The position numbers were made by a program, and so were the translations under genes. A model generated the notes under the pieces. The model was not told where the DNA came from. It saw only the letters and a program-made list of their open reading frames with translations, and did no database searches. Below, in pieces: positions 1 through 9,106 of a stretch of DNA of 64,000 nucleotides. The stretch's first letter is position 1. Each line of letters opens with the position of its first letter. Origin of the DNA: Woeseiaceae bacterium (GTDB lineage: Bacteria > Pseudomonadota > Gammaproteobacteria > Steroidobacterales > Woeseiaceae). The stretch covers positions 1-64,000 of the forward strand of contig JAJFKR010000040.1 in assembly GCA_021773095.1 (NCBI GenBank). Direction: 5' to 3'.

Positions 1-1
1 G

Positions 2-655
2 GATACGTCCTGGTCAGCACGACAAGCCGATGCCTTTGTGAATATGCTGGGAACGTACTTGTCGGGTAGCAACAGCGAGGGTCATAGTAATGGCAACGAC
101 AACTACCTGGTCACGGTACACGTTGACCAGTCCGCCCTCGCGGGTGGCAAGGGGCGTTCTGCATTACCGATAGAATCAATGAAACGACTGTGTTGTGACA
201 GCCATGCGGTGGTGATTACCGAGGACGACAAGGGTATGCCCCTGAGCATTGGCAGAAAGAGCCGCATCGTGCCAACCGCCCTGCAAAGAGCTGTAAGGGC
301 GAGGGACCATAACCGCTGTACCTTCCCGGGCTGCCACAACAAGAGGTTTCTACACCATCACCACGTCCAGCACTGGTCGAACGGTGGTGAAACCAGTCTC
401 AATAACCTCATGCTGCTGTGCACGAAGCACCACACGCTGGTGCACGAAGGTGGCTTTCGGATCGAGAAAGACTTTCAGGACCGGTGGAGCTTCTTACGGC
501 CTGATGGTATTGCTGTTCCGGAGTTCGGTTACAGTCCTAAAGACACGATAGATGAAGATCTTTCCACGGTGCTCGAAATTCCTCCCGCGGGAGGATTATT
601 GTGCGATGCGGAAAACAAAGTTTCCGAGCTACCGCCGCCTGTTTATTTTCATTAG
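2..655 (+). CDS. DUF222/HNH endonuclease-domain protein, 5'-truncated by window edge
   Basis: The reading frame is open to the first bases of the window, so the start lies upstream; the first internal ATG is at 38. The end of a helical DUF222-like region (RQADAFVNML) leads into an HNH nuclease module: R-x-R-D-H-N-R-C, then C-x4-C spacing (CTFPGC), the H-H-H-H-V core, an N-N-L-M-L-L-C strand and a terminal C-x2-H-H. Together these give the zinc ribbon and metal-binding histidines. The family, often called 13E12-repeat or REP13E12-like, is common in actinobacteria and scattered in proteobacteria, and its role is not established. It may cut DNA or be a domesticated homing-type protein. The C-terminal 60 residues carry no recognisable motif. 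Confidence 0.8.
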   Translation, partial: DTSWSARQADAFVNMLGTYLSGSNSEGHSNGNDNYLVTVHVDQSALAGGKGRSALPIESMKRLCCDSHAVVITEDDKGMPLSIGRKSRIVPTALQRAVRARDHNRCTFPGCHNKRFLHHHHVQHWSNGGETSLNNLMLLCTKHHTLVHEGGFRIEKDFQDRWSFLRPDGIAVPEFGYSPKDTIDEDLSTVLEIPPAGGLLCDAENKVSELPPPVYFH

Positions 656-791
656 CGTGACTCGTCCAGGTTTGAAGACAGGCTGAATTGAACTTCCGCA
701 GTGCCGAGGAAAGTTCCTTGTATTGAATGCACGACCCACCGTAACGGTGCGATGCCCGGCTTACTCGATCTGGTTGGCCAAATTCAGACTC

Positions 792-1838
792 CTACCCACC
801 AAGTAATGTGCCAAGCCAGCGTTCTACGACAGCGGCACCTACCCAGGACCCGATACCGAGCGATACATAAAAGCCGAAACGCAGTACCGTTGGTGTGTTG
901 AATGCCCAGGTGCTCACTTGCTCAATCTCCTTTTTGTAGACGATCAGGCCGGTGAGTGGAACCCAGTTCTCGGCACCTGCGATCCTTGCCTTGTTTTCGC
1001 GGCGGATGTCGGTATTTATGCGCGCTAGTTCGCCCTGTTTCGTGTCGTCGACCCGTCGCTGTAGAGGAATCAGGGGAATCAGGAAGACCGCGACCGCAAG
1101 CAGGCTTATCCACATCACTGTTCCAATTGCACCACCGGGGTTGGGCTCGAAGAGCGCCTGCAGCGACATGATCACTATGTACAACACGAGCACGAGAACC
1201 GCGCGCAACGAGCGCCGCGAAAAGGGTGCGACTTGTTCGAGATCGAGAAGCTCGACCCGTGCAAAGCGTCTGGCGACATCAGCGAACAGGAATGCCGAGA
1301 CGAGCTCCAGGGCCACAGTGCGAAAAAGGAAGAACTTGACCACGATCTGATCGATCTGTGCGAAGCTCATCAACCCGCTCCCCAGAGGTGGTGCTTTTTC
1401 CATAAACGGCCAATTGCCGTCCGGCAGCGCTCCAAAGAAGCCCATCCACAGTGCGAGCGCGGTAGCGATGTGGAGAGGCACTCGTGGGACGTGTCGCAGG
1501 CGAGTCAGCCAGTGGTCGAATTCGATGTCATTGCAACTGAGAGCAGGTCGCAGGCTCTGGAAATCACGCACAGCTCCCCGGAGCCCGTAGCAAGCGGCGG
1601 CTGCCAGATATCCAACCATCAGCGCCTTGCCCACGTAGACCGGTATCGTCACCGCGAGATTCTGCCACCCCCGATACAACAACTGTTCTCCCAACCACGG
1701 CCACAGCAACAATGCGAGTAATGTGGTGAAGAGAAAATACGCAAGCGCGATCGACAATCCCATCGCAGGCAGGGGAAAACGAACTCGATCAATGACCCGA
1801 ATCAGCCAGGGTGAGTTGCTAAGGTCGACCGATGCCAT
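792..1838 (-). CDS. Polytopic membrane protein of unknown function
   Basis: A 348-residue protein that I do not recognise. Hydrophobic stretches suggest about six or seven membrane segments, near residues 22-46, 60-85, 117-137, 165-187, 210-230, 237-260 and 315-340. A charged loop around residues 262-300 (rich in R, K, E and N) is probably cytoplasmic. No catalytic motif is visible. It lies 122 bp beyond the last gene of the cbb3 oxidase cluster on the same strand, so it could be read from the end of that transcript, but the gap also allows its own promoter. The strongest evidence that it is real is its length and consistent hydrophobic pattern. Confidence 0.6.
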   Translation of the reverse strand: MASVDLSNSPWLIRVIDRVRFPLPAMGLSIALAYFLFTTLLALLLWPWLGEQLLYRGWQNLAVTIPVYVGKALMVGYLAAAACYGLRGAVRDFQSLRPALSCNDIEFDHWLTRLRHVPRVPLHIATALALWMGFFGALPDGNWPFMEKAPPLGSGLMSFAQIDQIVVKFFLFRTVALELVSAFLFADVARRFARVELLDLEQVAPFSRRSLRAVLVLVLYIVIMSLQALFEPNPGGAIGTVMWISLLAVAVFLIPLIPLQRRVDDTKQGELARINTDIRRENKARIAGAENWVPLTGLIVYKKEIEQVSTWAFNTPTVLRFGFYVSLGIGSWVGAAVVERWLGTLLGG

Positions 1839-1960
1839 ATGCGTTCCTCAACCCAATCTTGTGAGACGGCTTGGGGTAATTGTGCCCACCCCCGGCAGCA
1901 TACTCTCTCGACGCATGTTGTTCTATCGACTACTGCAGCAGGCGACGGTTATTAAATCAG

Positions 1961-2674
1961 TCAATGCCCTGATTCTGTCATGTGTACATGAGCATCCGGC
2001 GCCATCCATGTGATCAACGGCATCGTGATCGTGGCCATGCCAATTGCAACGATCAGGAGTCCGGCGCCAATCCGGTTGCGACTTATGAAAGCGGACAGCT
2101 TCGCGGCACTCAGTCCCGTCAGCACCATCGCGGGCAGGGTGCCCAATCCAAAAGCAATCATCACGAGACCGCCACTCGCGGGTATCGCTGTCGTTGCAGC
2201 CAGCAGCAGTGCGCTGTAGACCAGACCACACGGTAACCACCCCCAAATCAGACCAAGCCCCGTAGCTCTGGCAATGCTGGTAGCCGGTATCAGTCCTTTG
2301 GCATATGGGGCCAGGCGGTTCCAGAAAGTCGCACCGATTGTTTCGACCGCCGCGAGCAGCCGCCAGTTGAACGCCACCTGTAATCCAATCAGAATAATCA
2401 ACGCACCACTCGCTAGCCGCACCGGCCCGGCCAGACCCGGGATTGCACTAACCGTGGTGCTGCCGATCACAGCAACGACGACACCGAGAAAGGCATAACT
2501 CAGGACTCGTCCCAGGTTGTAGGCAATCGCCAATGGCAGTTGGGTCTTGATGGACGCAACCGTCACGCCGGCTGCGAACAAACCCGATATCCCACCACAC
2601 ATGCCGAGGCAGTGGGCGCTTCCCAATAATCCGGTTGCCAATGCCGCAGCCAGAATCGGCAGCAGCTCAGTCAC
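1961..2674 (-). CDS. Sulfite exporter TauE/SafE-family membrane protein of the cbb3 cluster
   Basis: A 237-residue integral membrane protein starting with GTG; the start overlaps the ccoS stop as GTGA, implying translational coupling. The N-terminal G-S-A-H-C-L-G-M-C-G-G motif is typical of the DsbD/TauE-like proteins at the end of cco clusters in many proteobacteria. A second G-W-L-P-C-G-L-V-Y motif lies in the middle, giving two Cys-containing helices in pseudo-symmetric halves. About six membrane helices are expected. In other bacteria this protein is linked to copper supply or redox steps in cbb3 oxidase assembly; transport of sulfur compounds is the family name only. Assignment by context and motif is good, the substrate is unknown. 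Confidence 0.85.
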   Translation of the reverse strand: MTELLPILAAALATGLLGSAHCLGMCGGISGLFAAGVTVASIKTQLPLAIAYNLGRVLSYAFLGVVVAVIGSTTVSAIPGLAGPVRLASGALIILIGLQVAFNWRLLAAVETIGATFWNRLAPYAKGLIPATSIARATGLGLIWGWLPCGLVYSALLLAATTAIPASGGLVMIAFGLGTLPAMVLTGLSAAKLSAFISRNRIGAGLLIVAIGMATITMPLITWMAPDAHVHMTESGH

Positions 2675-2838
2675 TCGTCGTTACCTTTTTTCGGAGCCTT
2701 GTCATCGTCCATCAAAATTCGCACAGCCGGTGTGTCCAGGTCGTCAAATTGTCCGCTGCCCACGGCCCAGAAGAATGCCCACACGGCGGCGCCGAGAATC
2801 AGGAGCGCGAGTGGAATCAAGACATAAAGTATGGACAT
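2671..2838 (-). CDS. ccoS: cbb3-type cytochrome oxidase assembly protein CcoS
   Basis: A 55-residue gene read directly from the sequence. It starts at 2838 (ATG), sharing one base with the ccoI stop (TGATG), and ends at 2671. The protein opens MSILYVLIPLALLIL, a single N-terminal membrane helix, followed by the W-A-x3-G-Q-F-D-D-L-D motif characteristic of CcoS and a short charged tail. CcoS is needed for cofactor (heme b and copper) insertion into the cbb3 oxidase, working with the CcoI copper ATPase. Placement between ccoI and the TauE-like gene is the usual order. Confidence 0.93.
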   Translation of the reverse strand: MSILYVLIPLALLILGAAVWAFFWAVGSGQFDDLDTPAVRILMDDDKAPKKGNDE

Positions 2839-5228
2839 CAACTGTACCGGTTCAGACGCAATGCGTTCAGCACCACGACGAGCGAGCTTGCGCTCATGCC
2901 AATCGCGGCGAGCCAGGGCGGGACCATTCCAGCCACGGCCAAGGGTAACGCTGTCACATTGTATAGGACCGCCCAGACGAGATTCTGCCGCACGATACGC
3001 ATTGTCGCCCGAGATAGCCTGAGCGCCGTCGTGACAGGCCGCAATGACTCGCCAAGCATGATCACATCTGCACTCGTCTGGGCGAGCAGTGCGCCGTGGC
3101 CGGGAGCGATGGACGTATCGGCGCCTGCGAGAACCGGTGCATCGTTAATACCGTCGCCGACCATAACGACGTGCTCGCCACCTGCTTGAAGCGCCTCGAT
3201 AATCCTGAGTTTGTCGGCGGGTGTGCAGTCGCTGTGGAAATCTTCAATGTTCAGCGATCGGGCGACCTCCCGCACCGCACCCGCGTTATCGCCGCTAAGC
3301 AGCGATAATTTAATTCCCATCGATCTCAGGACGTTCAGTGTTTCGCCTACGTCAGGTCTCAGTGCGTCGGTGATTTCAAATCGTGCCACCTTGCGGCCAT
3401 CGAGTCCGAGATAAATGACGGTCGTGGAGCTGTCGTCCGAGACGGCCTCGTCGAGGGCAAACGACGCAATCCCGATTCGCCATCGTGACGTGTCGATGGC
3501 ACCACTCACGCCCTCTGCTACATGATTGGTGGCATCGCTAACAACGGGCAAGACGCCAACGGTTCTGAAGGCACGCGCAATCGGATGGGTGGATGCCTGC
3601 TCAAGGGCGGCGGCAATCTGCAGGCACTTTGCTTCGTCGTAATCATCGTGGAGTATTTGTATCGACTGAATTTCTGGCTTGCCACAGGTTAACGTGCCGG
3701 TTTTGTCGAATACGACCTGCGTTGCGTCGGCAAGCGCTTCAATGGCGTTGCCGTTGGTAACGAGTAATTTCAATTCCGAAAGTCGACTGCCCGCCGTCGC
3801 AAACGCAGCCGGAGTGGCCAGCGCCAGGGCACACGGGCAGGTCACCACCAGCACCGACAGAGTGATTACGAACGCCCGCTCTGGTGCTACAAAGCTCCAG
3901 TACAGGGCGACTGCTATTGCTACAAAAAGCAGCGCTACCACAACGTGACTGGCGATCCGGTCCGCAACATTGACGAACTGCGGTTTCGCAAATCGCGCCC
4001 GTTCGCTCAAGCGACTGATCGCGCCGAGCGTGGTGTCATTGCCGGTGCAGACGACACGCATTTCCACAATGGCATCGAGATTCACGCTGCCGGCCGCCAA
4101 TCGGTCACTCGGAGTTCTTGGCCGCGGCTTCGACTCGCCGGTCAACAATGCCTCATCGACGGAGGTCGTACCGGAAATGATAATGCCATCCGCCGGGATC
4201 GACTCCCCGGCGCGTATCAACACCATGTCGTCCTTCGCAAGCTGCGAAACTGGTACTACAGATCGTTCACCGCCAACAATACGGGTCGCTGTATTGGGTA
4301 CGAGTTGTGACAAGGCTACGCCGCGATCAATAGAGCGATGCCGCGCCCGCATCTCGAGATAGCGGCCCAGCGTCAGGAAAAACACGAACATGGCGACGGA
4401 GTCGAACCAGACAGCAGGCCCGTTAGCAAAGGTCGCGTATACCGATGCGCCATACGCTGCGCCGATCGCGATGGAGACTGGCAAGTCCATGCCGGGCTTG
4501 CGAGCGACAACACCGCGCAAAGCGCTGACAAAAAATGGTTTTGCCGCGTAAAAGACAACGGGTGTTGCAACGAAGAAGCTAACCAGTCGCAAAAAGCGCC
4601 GCATGTCGGCATCGATTCCCTGAAATTCACCCGCGTACAGCCCGACGGCAAACATCATGACCTGCATCATCCCCAATGAGGCAACCAGCAATCGCTTGAG
4701 GGCCATGCGTTGTTCCGCAATCTCCGGTCGCGAGGAATCGTCAGGCGTCAGCGGTTGTGGCTGATAGCCCAAAGCCGACAGTTTCCCGAGCAGGTCACCC
4801 AGCCCCAGGTTTTCGTGCAGCCAGCGAATGCGAAGCCGATGCGTGACCGGATTGACGTCGACGGAGCTAACACCCGGGACCTCGCTGAGAGATGTCTCGA
4901 TGAGCCAACTGCAGGCTGAGCAGTACATGCCACCGGCGTATATCGTTGCCTCTGCGGTAGTTGGCTTCGTATCTGCAAAAGCCTGCAGCATTTCTGTGCT
5001 GTTGAAAACCTGCCACTCCGCAATATCGTCCGGCGGTTTGCCGACGCCGGGGGCCGGAGTATCACGCATCGCGTAGTAGTTGCTCATGCCTGAGTCGCGG
5101 ATGAGTTCGGCAACGGCCTTGCAACCAGGACAGCAGACCGGCCGTGCAAGCCCTTCGATTTCGACCGTCAGGTCGCAGCCCCCGGGATTGGGCAGCGCGC
5201 AGTGAAAACAGGTGTCAGTCCTGGTCAT
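2838..5228 (-). CDS. ccoI: Copper-translocating P1B-type ATPase CcoI (FixI)
   Basis: A 796-residue heavy-metal P-type ATPase that supplies copper for cbb3 oxidase maturation. The N-terminus has a cysteine-rich extension (C7, C10, C18 and a CCPGC at 32-36) typical of CcoI/FixI, then an HMA domain with C-S-A-C at 103-106. Further on are T-G-E-S at about 363 (actuator), the metal-binding C-P-C at 464-466 in the sixth helix, the phosphorylation motif DKTGTLT at 508-514 and a G-D-G-I-N-D hinge near 700. The start overlaps the end of ccoH by 14 bp and the stop shares a base with ccoS. Family members export Cu(I) across the inner membrane to the oxidase assembly site; a general copper-resistance role is less likely in this setting. 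Confidence 0.95.
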   Translation of the reverse strand: MTRTDTCFHCALPNPGGCDLTVEIEGLARPVCCPGCKAVAELIRDSGMSNYYAMRDTPAPGVGKPPDDIAEWQVFNSTEMLQAFADTKPTTAEATIYAGGMYCSACSWLIETSLSEVPGVSSVDVNPVTHRLRIRWLHENLGLGDLLGKLSALGYQPQPLTPDDSSRPEIAEQRMALKRLLVASLGMMQVMMFAVGLYAGEFQGIDADMRRFLRLVSFFVATPVVFYAAKPFFVSALRGVVARKPGMDLPVSIAIGAAYGASVYATFANGPAVWFDSVAMFVFFLTLGRYLEMRARHRSIDRGVALSQLVPNTATRIVGGERSVVPVSQLAKDDMVLIRAGESIPADGIIISGTTSVDEALLTGESKPRPRTPSDRLAAGSVNLDAIVEMRVVCTGNDTTLGAISRLSERARFAKPQFVNVADRIASHVVVALLFVAIAVALYWSFVAPERAFVITLSVLVVTCPCALALATPAAFATAGSRLSELKLLVTNGNAIEALADATQVVFDKTGTLTCGKPEIQSIQILHDDYDEAKCLQIAAALEQASTHPIARAFRTVGVLPVVSDATNHVAEGVSGAIDTSRWRIGIASFALDEAVSDDSSTTVIYLGLDGRKVARFEITDALRPDVGETLNVLRSMGIKLSLLSGDNAGAVREVARSLNIEDFHSDCTPADKLRIIEALQAGGEHVVMVGDGINDAPVLAGADTSIAPGHGALLAQTSADVIMLGESLRPVTTALRLSRATMRIVRQNLVWAVLYNVTALPLAVAGMVPPWLAAIGMSASSLVVVLNALRLNRYS

Positions 5229-5748
5229 TGCCCGGCTGATCCGGCGAGCCGAGCCGCAACTGCGACTGGCCGGACCATTCGCCCGACAAACGCCAGTCGT
5301 TGCCGGATGAAAGCGTTACGTAGAAGCGACCACTCTGTGGCCTGACGAAGTGCCCAGCCCAGGTGGGCTCACCGTCGGCATTCGGAATCGCCTGAACCAG
5401 GTCGATGACTGCGTCGCGCGACGCAAGAGTCGGGTGGCGCATGCGCAATTGCAGTGAAGTCGGAAAATCAACATTCGGTAACGAGGATATTGTCACTACG
5501 ACCGCCCCGGTCTCAAGCTGGATATTGAGCTCGGCAATGAGCCCGAGTCGGACAGCCGCTTGTTCGGCGGCCAGGTTTCGCTCGGTAACGACGTTCATAC
5601 CATCGTCCGACCGAACCACGAGTGAGTCCTCAGTCTGTATTGCCAACCAGAGAGTGTACAGCCCGGCAATGACGGCGAAGGTCGGCAACGCGATAATGAA
5701 CCACGGCCAAAACTGGTGATACCAGGGATCAGTGTCTTCACGTTCCAT
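5215..5748 (-). CDS. ccoH: CcoH/FixH family cbb3 oxidase assembly protein
   Basis: A 177-residue protein with one N-terminal membrane helix (residues 11-35, beginning F-W-P-W-F-I-I) preceded by a short acidic, aromatic stretch, then a periplasmic beta-rich domain. This is the FixH layout: W-Y-x-Q-F-W-P-W-F before the helix is a family signature. CcoH interacts with the oxidase subunits and is required for stable assembly. It lies 8 bp after ccoG and overlaps ccoI by 14 bp, in the usual G-H-I-S order. Confidence 0.92.
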   Translation of the reverse strand: MEREDTDPWYHQFWPWFIIALPTFAVIAGLYTLWLAIQTEDSLVVRSDDGMNVVTERNLAAEQAAVRLGLIAELNIQLETGAVVVTISSLPNVDFPTSLQLRMRHPTLASRDAVIDLVQAIPNADGEPTWAGHFVRPQSGRFYVTLSSGNDWRLSGEWSGQSQLRLGSPDQPGNDQD

Positions 5749-5756
5749 GTCGAGTA

Positions 5757-7130
5757 TCAGGGAGTCGGGCCGAGGAAGCGGCTATCCTCAACTCTTTTGT
5801 CGCCGCTGTCATCCATGGCGATGGCGATGAAATCTATTTCAAGGATGCCATAGGCCTTGTCCTGGTGAGCACGTGCGCGCACCGGCAGCGAGAAGACTCC
5901 TCCGCCATCAACCCGGATTGTGTCCGCAACGCCGTCGAGATGAATGCCTTCGATCCCCTCAACGCTTAGCCTGAATTCCCGGGCATGGTTGCTTTGATTA
6001 ATGAGCTTGATCGTGTAGATGTTCTCAATCATGTCACCCGGTAACTCCCGGTACAAACTATTGCGGTCCCTGATAACATCGAGAATGATCGGTGTTCGCT
6101 GTGCCATTGAAGTGACGAGCGAGCCGACCAATACCAGCAGCAACGCGCCATAAACCATCATTCGTGGGCGGACAACGTGTGTCTGTTCGTTTTGCAGTGC
6201 GTGTTCGGTTGTGTAACGAATCAGTCCACGCGGGTAATTCATCTTATCCATGACCGAATCACAGGCGTCAATACAGGCAGCGCATGCTATGCATTCGTAT
6301 TGCAGGCCATTACGGATATCGATTCCGGTCGGGCAAACCTGAACGCACAAAGTACAGTCGATGCAATCACCCAGCCCGGCAACTTTGGGATCGACCGAGC
6401 GCTTGCGTCTGCCGCGAGATTCGCCGCGTTTTTCGTCGTAGGAAATGATCAGCGTGTCTTTGTCGAACATCGCACTTTGGAATCGTGCGTACGGACACAT
6501 GTATTTACAGACCTGCTCGCGCATGTAACCGGCATTGCCGTAAGTAGCGAAGCCATAAAAAACGCCCCAGAACCATGTCCATCCGCCCACGGAAAACGTT
6601 ATTAACTCGACGCCCAACGCGCGTATTGGCGTAAAAAAACCAACGAACGTAATTCCGGTCCACAGCGAGAAGCTGATCCAGAGAAACTGTTTTGATCCTT
6701 TGCGACGCAGCTTGTTCCAGGACCAGCGTGCCTTGTCGAGTTTCATTCGCTGCGAACGTGTGCCCTCTGTGATCTGCTCCATCCAGATAAACGCTTCGGT
6801 CCAGACTGTTTGCGGGCAGGCGAAACCGCACCAGAGGCGTCCGGCAAGGGCCGTAAAGAAAAACAGGGAAAGCGCCGCGATGACCAGCAACAAGGCCAGG
6901 TAGGGAAAATCCTGTGGCCACAGTGTCAAGCCCAGCAAATAGAACTTGCGTGCCGGCAGGTCAAACAGAAATGCCTGGCGATCGTCCCACGACAGCCACG
7001 GCAGCAGGTAAAACAAACCGAGTAGCGCGATCGTCGCGAGTTTGCTTAAGTCAGCAAATCGCCCACCCATTTCACGCGGATAGATTTTCTTCGCGCTCTC
7101 ATACATAGAGGCGGATTTGGGGTCATTCAT
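5757..7130 (-). CDS. ccoG: CcoG/FixG, membrane ferredoxin-type protein for cbb3 assembly
   Basis: About 457 residues. Several membrane helices surround two [4Fe-4S] ferredoxin-like motifs (C-I-D-C-T-L-C-V-Q-V-C-P and C-I-A-C-A-A-C-I-D-A-C-D), followed by a C-terminal immunoglobulin-like periplasmic domain. The W-C-G-F-A-C-P-Q-T-V-W sequence before them is typical of CcoG. CcoG is a cupric reductase that provides Cu(I) for the cbb3 oxidase. I chose the ATG at 7130, which overlaps the upstream gene by 8 bp (ATGAATGA); a start five codons earlier at 7145 is also open. Confidence 0.94.
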   Translation of the reverse strand: MNDPKSASMYESAKKIYPREMGGRFADLSKLATIALLGLFYLLPWLSWDDRQAFLFDLPARKFYLLGLTLWPQDFPYLALLLVIAALSLFFFTALAGRLWCGFACPQTVWTEAFIWMEQITEGTRSQRMKLDKARWSWNKLRRKGSKQFLWISFSLWTGITFVGFFTPIRALGVELITFSVGGWTWFWGVFYGFATYGNAGYMREQVCKYMCPYARFQSAMFDKDTLIISYDEKRGESRGRRKRSVDPKVAGLGDCIDCTLCVQVCPTGIDIRNGLQYECIACAACIDACDSVMDKMNYPRGLIRYTTEHALQNEQTHVVRPRMMVYGALLLVLVGSLVTSMAQRTPIILDVIRDRNSLYRELPGDMIENIYTIKLINQSNHAREFRLSVEGIEGIHLDGVADTIRVDGGGVFSLPVRARAHQDKAYGILEIDFIAIAMDDSGDKRVEDSRFLGPTP

Positions 7131-7416
7131 TGCGGTGCGCAGCATCCCGTTTCGGTGCTGTGCGTACTAGATAGGCCGTCATGCCAGAACATATGAGCGC
7201 AAGCACCCAGAAAAAGAAGAATCCGGCGGCGTAACCAGCGTCACGATCAATTTCGAGGTCCTGATCGAATGCACCGCCGAGTTCAATAGGATCAAACAGC
7301 GCAAAGAAAACCATCGTAGCGACAGCCGCGCAGAGAAAGGAGATCCAGATTACCGTGAAGATCGCCTGCTTATTACGACTCCACTGTTTCGTTCCTCTGT
7401 ATTCTTCGCTAATCAC
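7123..7416 (-). CDS. Small two-helix membrane protein within the cco operon
   Basis: A 97-residue protein with two predicted membrane segments (about residues 19-41 and 63-84) joined by an acidic loop (F-D-Q-D-L-E-I-D-R-D). It has no recognised motif. It is coupled to its neighbours on both sides: its start shares a base with the ccoP stop and its stop overlaps the ccoG start. Its position between the structural genes ccoNOQP and the assembly genes ccoGHIS suggests an oxidase accessory subunit or assembly helper. That is inferred from position only. Confidence 0.8.
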   Translation of the reverse strand: MISEEYRGTKQWSRNKQAIFTVIWISFLCAAVATMVFFALFDPIELGGAFDQDLEIDRDAGYAAGFFFFWVLALICSGMTAYLVRTAPKRDAAHRNE

Positions 7417-8309
7417 TATTTTGCTGACAGACTCGCGACGTAAGCCGCCAGAATCTTGCTGCGGTTCTCACCCAGCAGTTCGCCGTGAGCTGGCATCAAG
7501 CTGGTGCGCCCTTGAACAATCGTAGCGTGAACCGCCGCTTCGCTGGAGCCGTGCAACCAGATTTCATCCGTCAAATCGGGCGCGCCGAATAGTGGATTAC
7601 CCGTGCCGTCGGCGTTGTGGCAGGCGCTGCACAACGCAACAAACATTGGCTGTGCACTCATGGCATCGGCGTCCGCTTCGGCCAGACCGCCAAGGCTTCT
7701 GACATAGGCAACCATGTTGTTGACTCCGGCATCGCCGCCCAAAGCCGGTGCCAGAACGGGCATGATACCGTTGCGTCCCTGCCGAATGGATGTGGTAATG
7801 GCAAGTTCTGTGCCGCCCCATAACCAGTCTTTGTCGGCGAGGTTCGGGTAGCCGGTTGCGCCGCGCGCGTCGGAGCCGTGACAGGTCGTGCAATAGCTGG
7901 CGTACAAACTCGCGCCGAGTTGCAGAGCATCCGGGTCTTGCTTGAGTTCAGCGAATCCCATCGCCGCGAATCGTGCATAGATTGGTTCGTAGCGATCCGC
8001 TGCATCCTGCATTTCTTCCTCGTACTGGCCCAGTTGCGACCAGCCCAGCAGGCCATCCCAATTGCCCAGCCCTGGGTAGGCGATCATGTATCCGATGGCC
8101 CAGACGATCGTGCCAAAATAGAAATACAGCCACCATCGAGGGGCCGGGTTATTCCATTCCTCCAGATCACCGTCCCATTTATGGCCAACGACTTCGTCAT
8201 CGGCGATGTTGTGTGGACCCTGCTTTGCAGACCAGCTGATCAGCCATATACACCAGATCGTGAATAGTATGGTGCCAACTGTAATGAACCAGTGCCAAAA
8301 TGCAGGCAT
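7416..8309 (-). CDS. ccoP: cbb3-type cytochrome c oxidase subunit III (CcoP), diheme
   Basis: A 297-residue membrane-anchored diheme cytochrome c. Two N-terminal hydrophobic segments (about 5-25 and 55-78, the latter with W-W-L-Y-F-Y-F-G) precede two cytochrome c domains with heme motifs C-T-T-C-H and C-S-A-C-H. CcoP receives electrons from periplasmic c-type cytochromes and passes them to CcoO and then the CcoN active site. The start ATG shares one base with the ccoQ stop (TGATG), so translation is coupled. Confidence 0.96.
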   Translation of the reverse strand: MPAFWHWFITVGTILFTIWCIWLISWSAKQGPHNIADDEVVGHKWDGDLEEWNNPAPRWWLYFYFGTIVWAIGYMIAYPGLGNWDGLLGWSQLGQYEEEMQDAADRYEPIYARFAAMGFAELKQDPDALQLGASLYASYCTTCHGSDARGATGYPNLADKDWLWGGTELAITTSIRQGRNGIMPVLAPALGGDAGVNNMVAYVRSLGGLAEADADAMSAQPMFVALCSACHNADGTGNPLFGAPDLTDEIWLHGSSEAAVHATIVQGRTSLMPAHGELLGENRSKILAAYVASLSAK

Positions 8310-8476
8310 CAGATGTTCTCCCGCTCATTATTAATGTAAGTATCTTCTTCCAGCGGCAGCGCCGCAGAAGCTTCAAAATCCGTTTTACGGCGACGGCTAA
8401 AGGCCCAGACGCAGATGCCGATAAAGGCAAAAAAGATCACCGCCGTGAGGATGCCGCGTAGCAGATCGATATCCAT
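8309..8476 (-). CDS. ccoQ: cbb3-type oxidase small subunit CcoQ/FixQ
   Basis: A 55-residue gene read directly. It starts at 8476 with ATG and ends at 8309, overlapping the ccoP start by one base. It has one membrane helix (about residues 9-26, G-I-L-T-A-V-I-F-F-A-F-I) ending in W-A-F-S-R-R-R-K, then a short acidic cytoplasmic tail. This is the normal size and layout for CcoQ, which stabilises the CcoNOP complex, particularly under oxygen. It lies 6 bp downstream of ccoO. Confidence 0.93.
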   Translation of the reverse strand: MDIDLLRGILTAVIFFAFIGICVWAFSRRRKTDFEASAALPLEEDTYINNERENI

Positions 8477-8482
8477 CGTGCC

Positions 8483-9091
8483 CTACCTGCGATTCCTGCG
8501 ATTGGTGCCAAGCTCTTGCAGATAAGCAATCAGGGCATCCATTTCGGTTTTACCGGTCACTGCAGCCGCCGCAGCCGCGATTTCTTCGTCGCTGTACGGG
8601 TGACCCAGGAATTTCAGCGTTCGCATCTTGCTCGTTGTCAGCTCGGGATCGACCATTTTCTCTGCAAGCCACTTGTAGGCCGGCATATTGGATTCCGGTA
8701 CCAGGGCACGCGGGTCCATCAGATGAAGTCGCTGCCACGCGTCGCTATAACGTCCACCAACACGAGCAAGATCCGGTCCGGTACGCTTGGAGCCAAACTG
8801 AAACGGCCGGTCGTAGACGGTCTCGCCAGCGGTTGTGTAGGGGCCGTAGCGTTCGGTCTCACTGCGAAATGGCCGGATCATTTGTGAATGGCAGTTATAA
8901 CAACCCTCGCTGATATAGACATCCCGGCCCGCGAGCCTGAGTGCCGAGTAAGGCAGGATATTTTCATCGGGCTCAGTCGCGTCGGCACTGAACATCAATG
9001 GGACAAGTTCAACAAGACCACCGATGCTGATAGCGACGACGATCAAAACCATCATGACGTTGAGGCGTTTTTCAATTGTTTCGTGGCGCAT
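8483..9091 (-). CDS. ccoO: cbb3-type cytochrome c oxidase subunit II (CcoO), monoheme
   Basis: A 202-residue membrane-anchored monoheme cytochrome c. One helix near residues 13-35 is followed by the heme site C-Y-N-C-H-S, with the [11 protein letters not shown] sequence typical of CcoO/FixO just after it. The methionine ligand is probably in the S-N-M-P-A-Y motif. It starts 15 bp after ccoN and ends 6 bp before ccoQ. It relays electrons from CcoP to CcoN. Confidence 0.96.
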   Translation of the reverse strand: MRHETIEKRLNVMMVLIVVAISIGGLVELVPLMFSADATEPDENILPYSALRLAGRDVYISEGCYNCHSQMIRPFRSETERYGPYTTAGETVYDRPFQFGSKRTGPDLARVGGRYSDAWQRLHLMDPRALVPESNMPAYKWLAEKMVDPELTTSKMRTLKFLGHPYSDEEIAAAAAAVTGKTEMDALIAYLQELGTNRRNRR

Positions 9092-9106
9092 AGCGTTACT
9101 CTCCCT

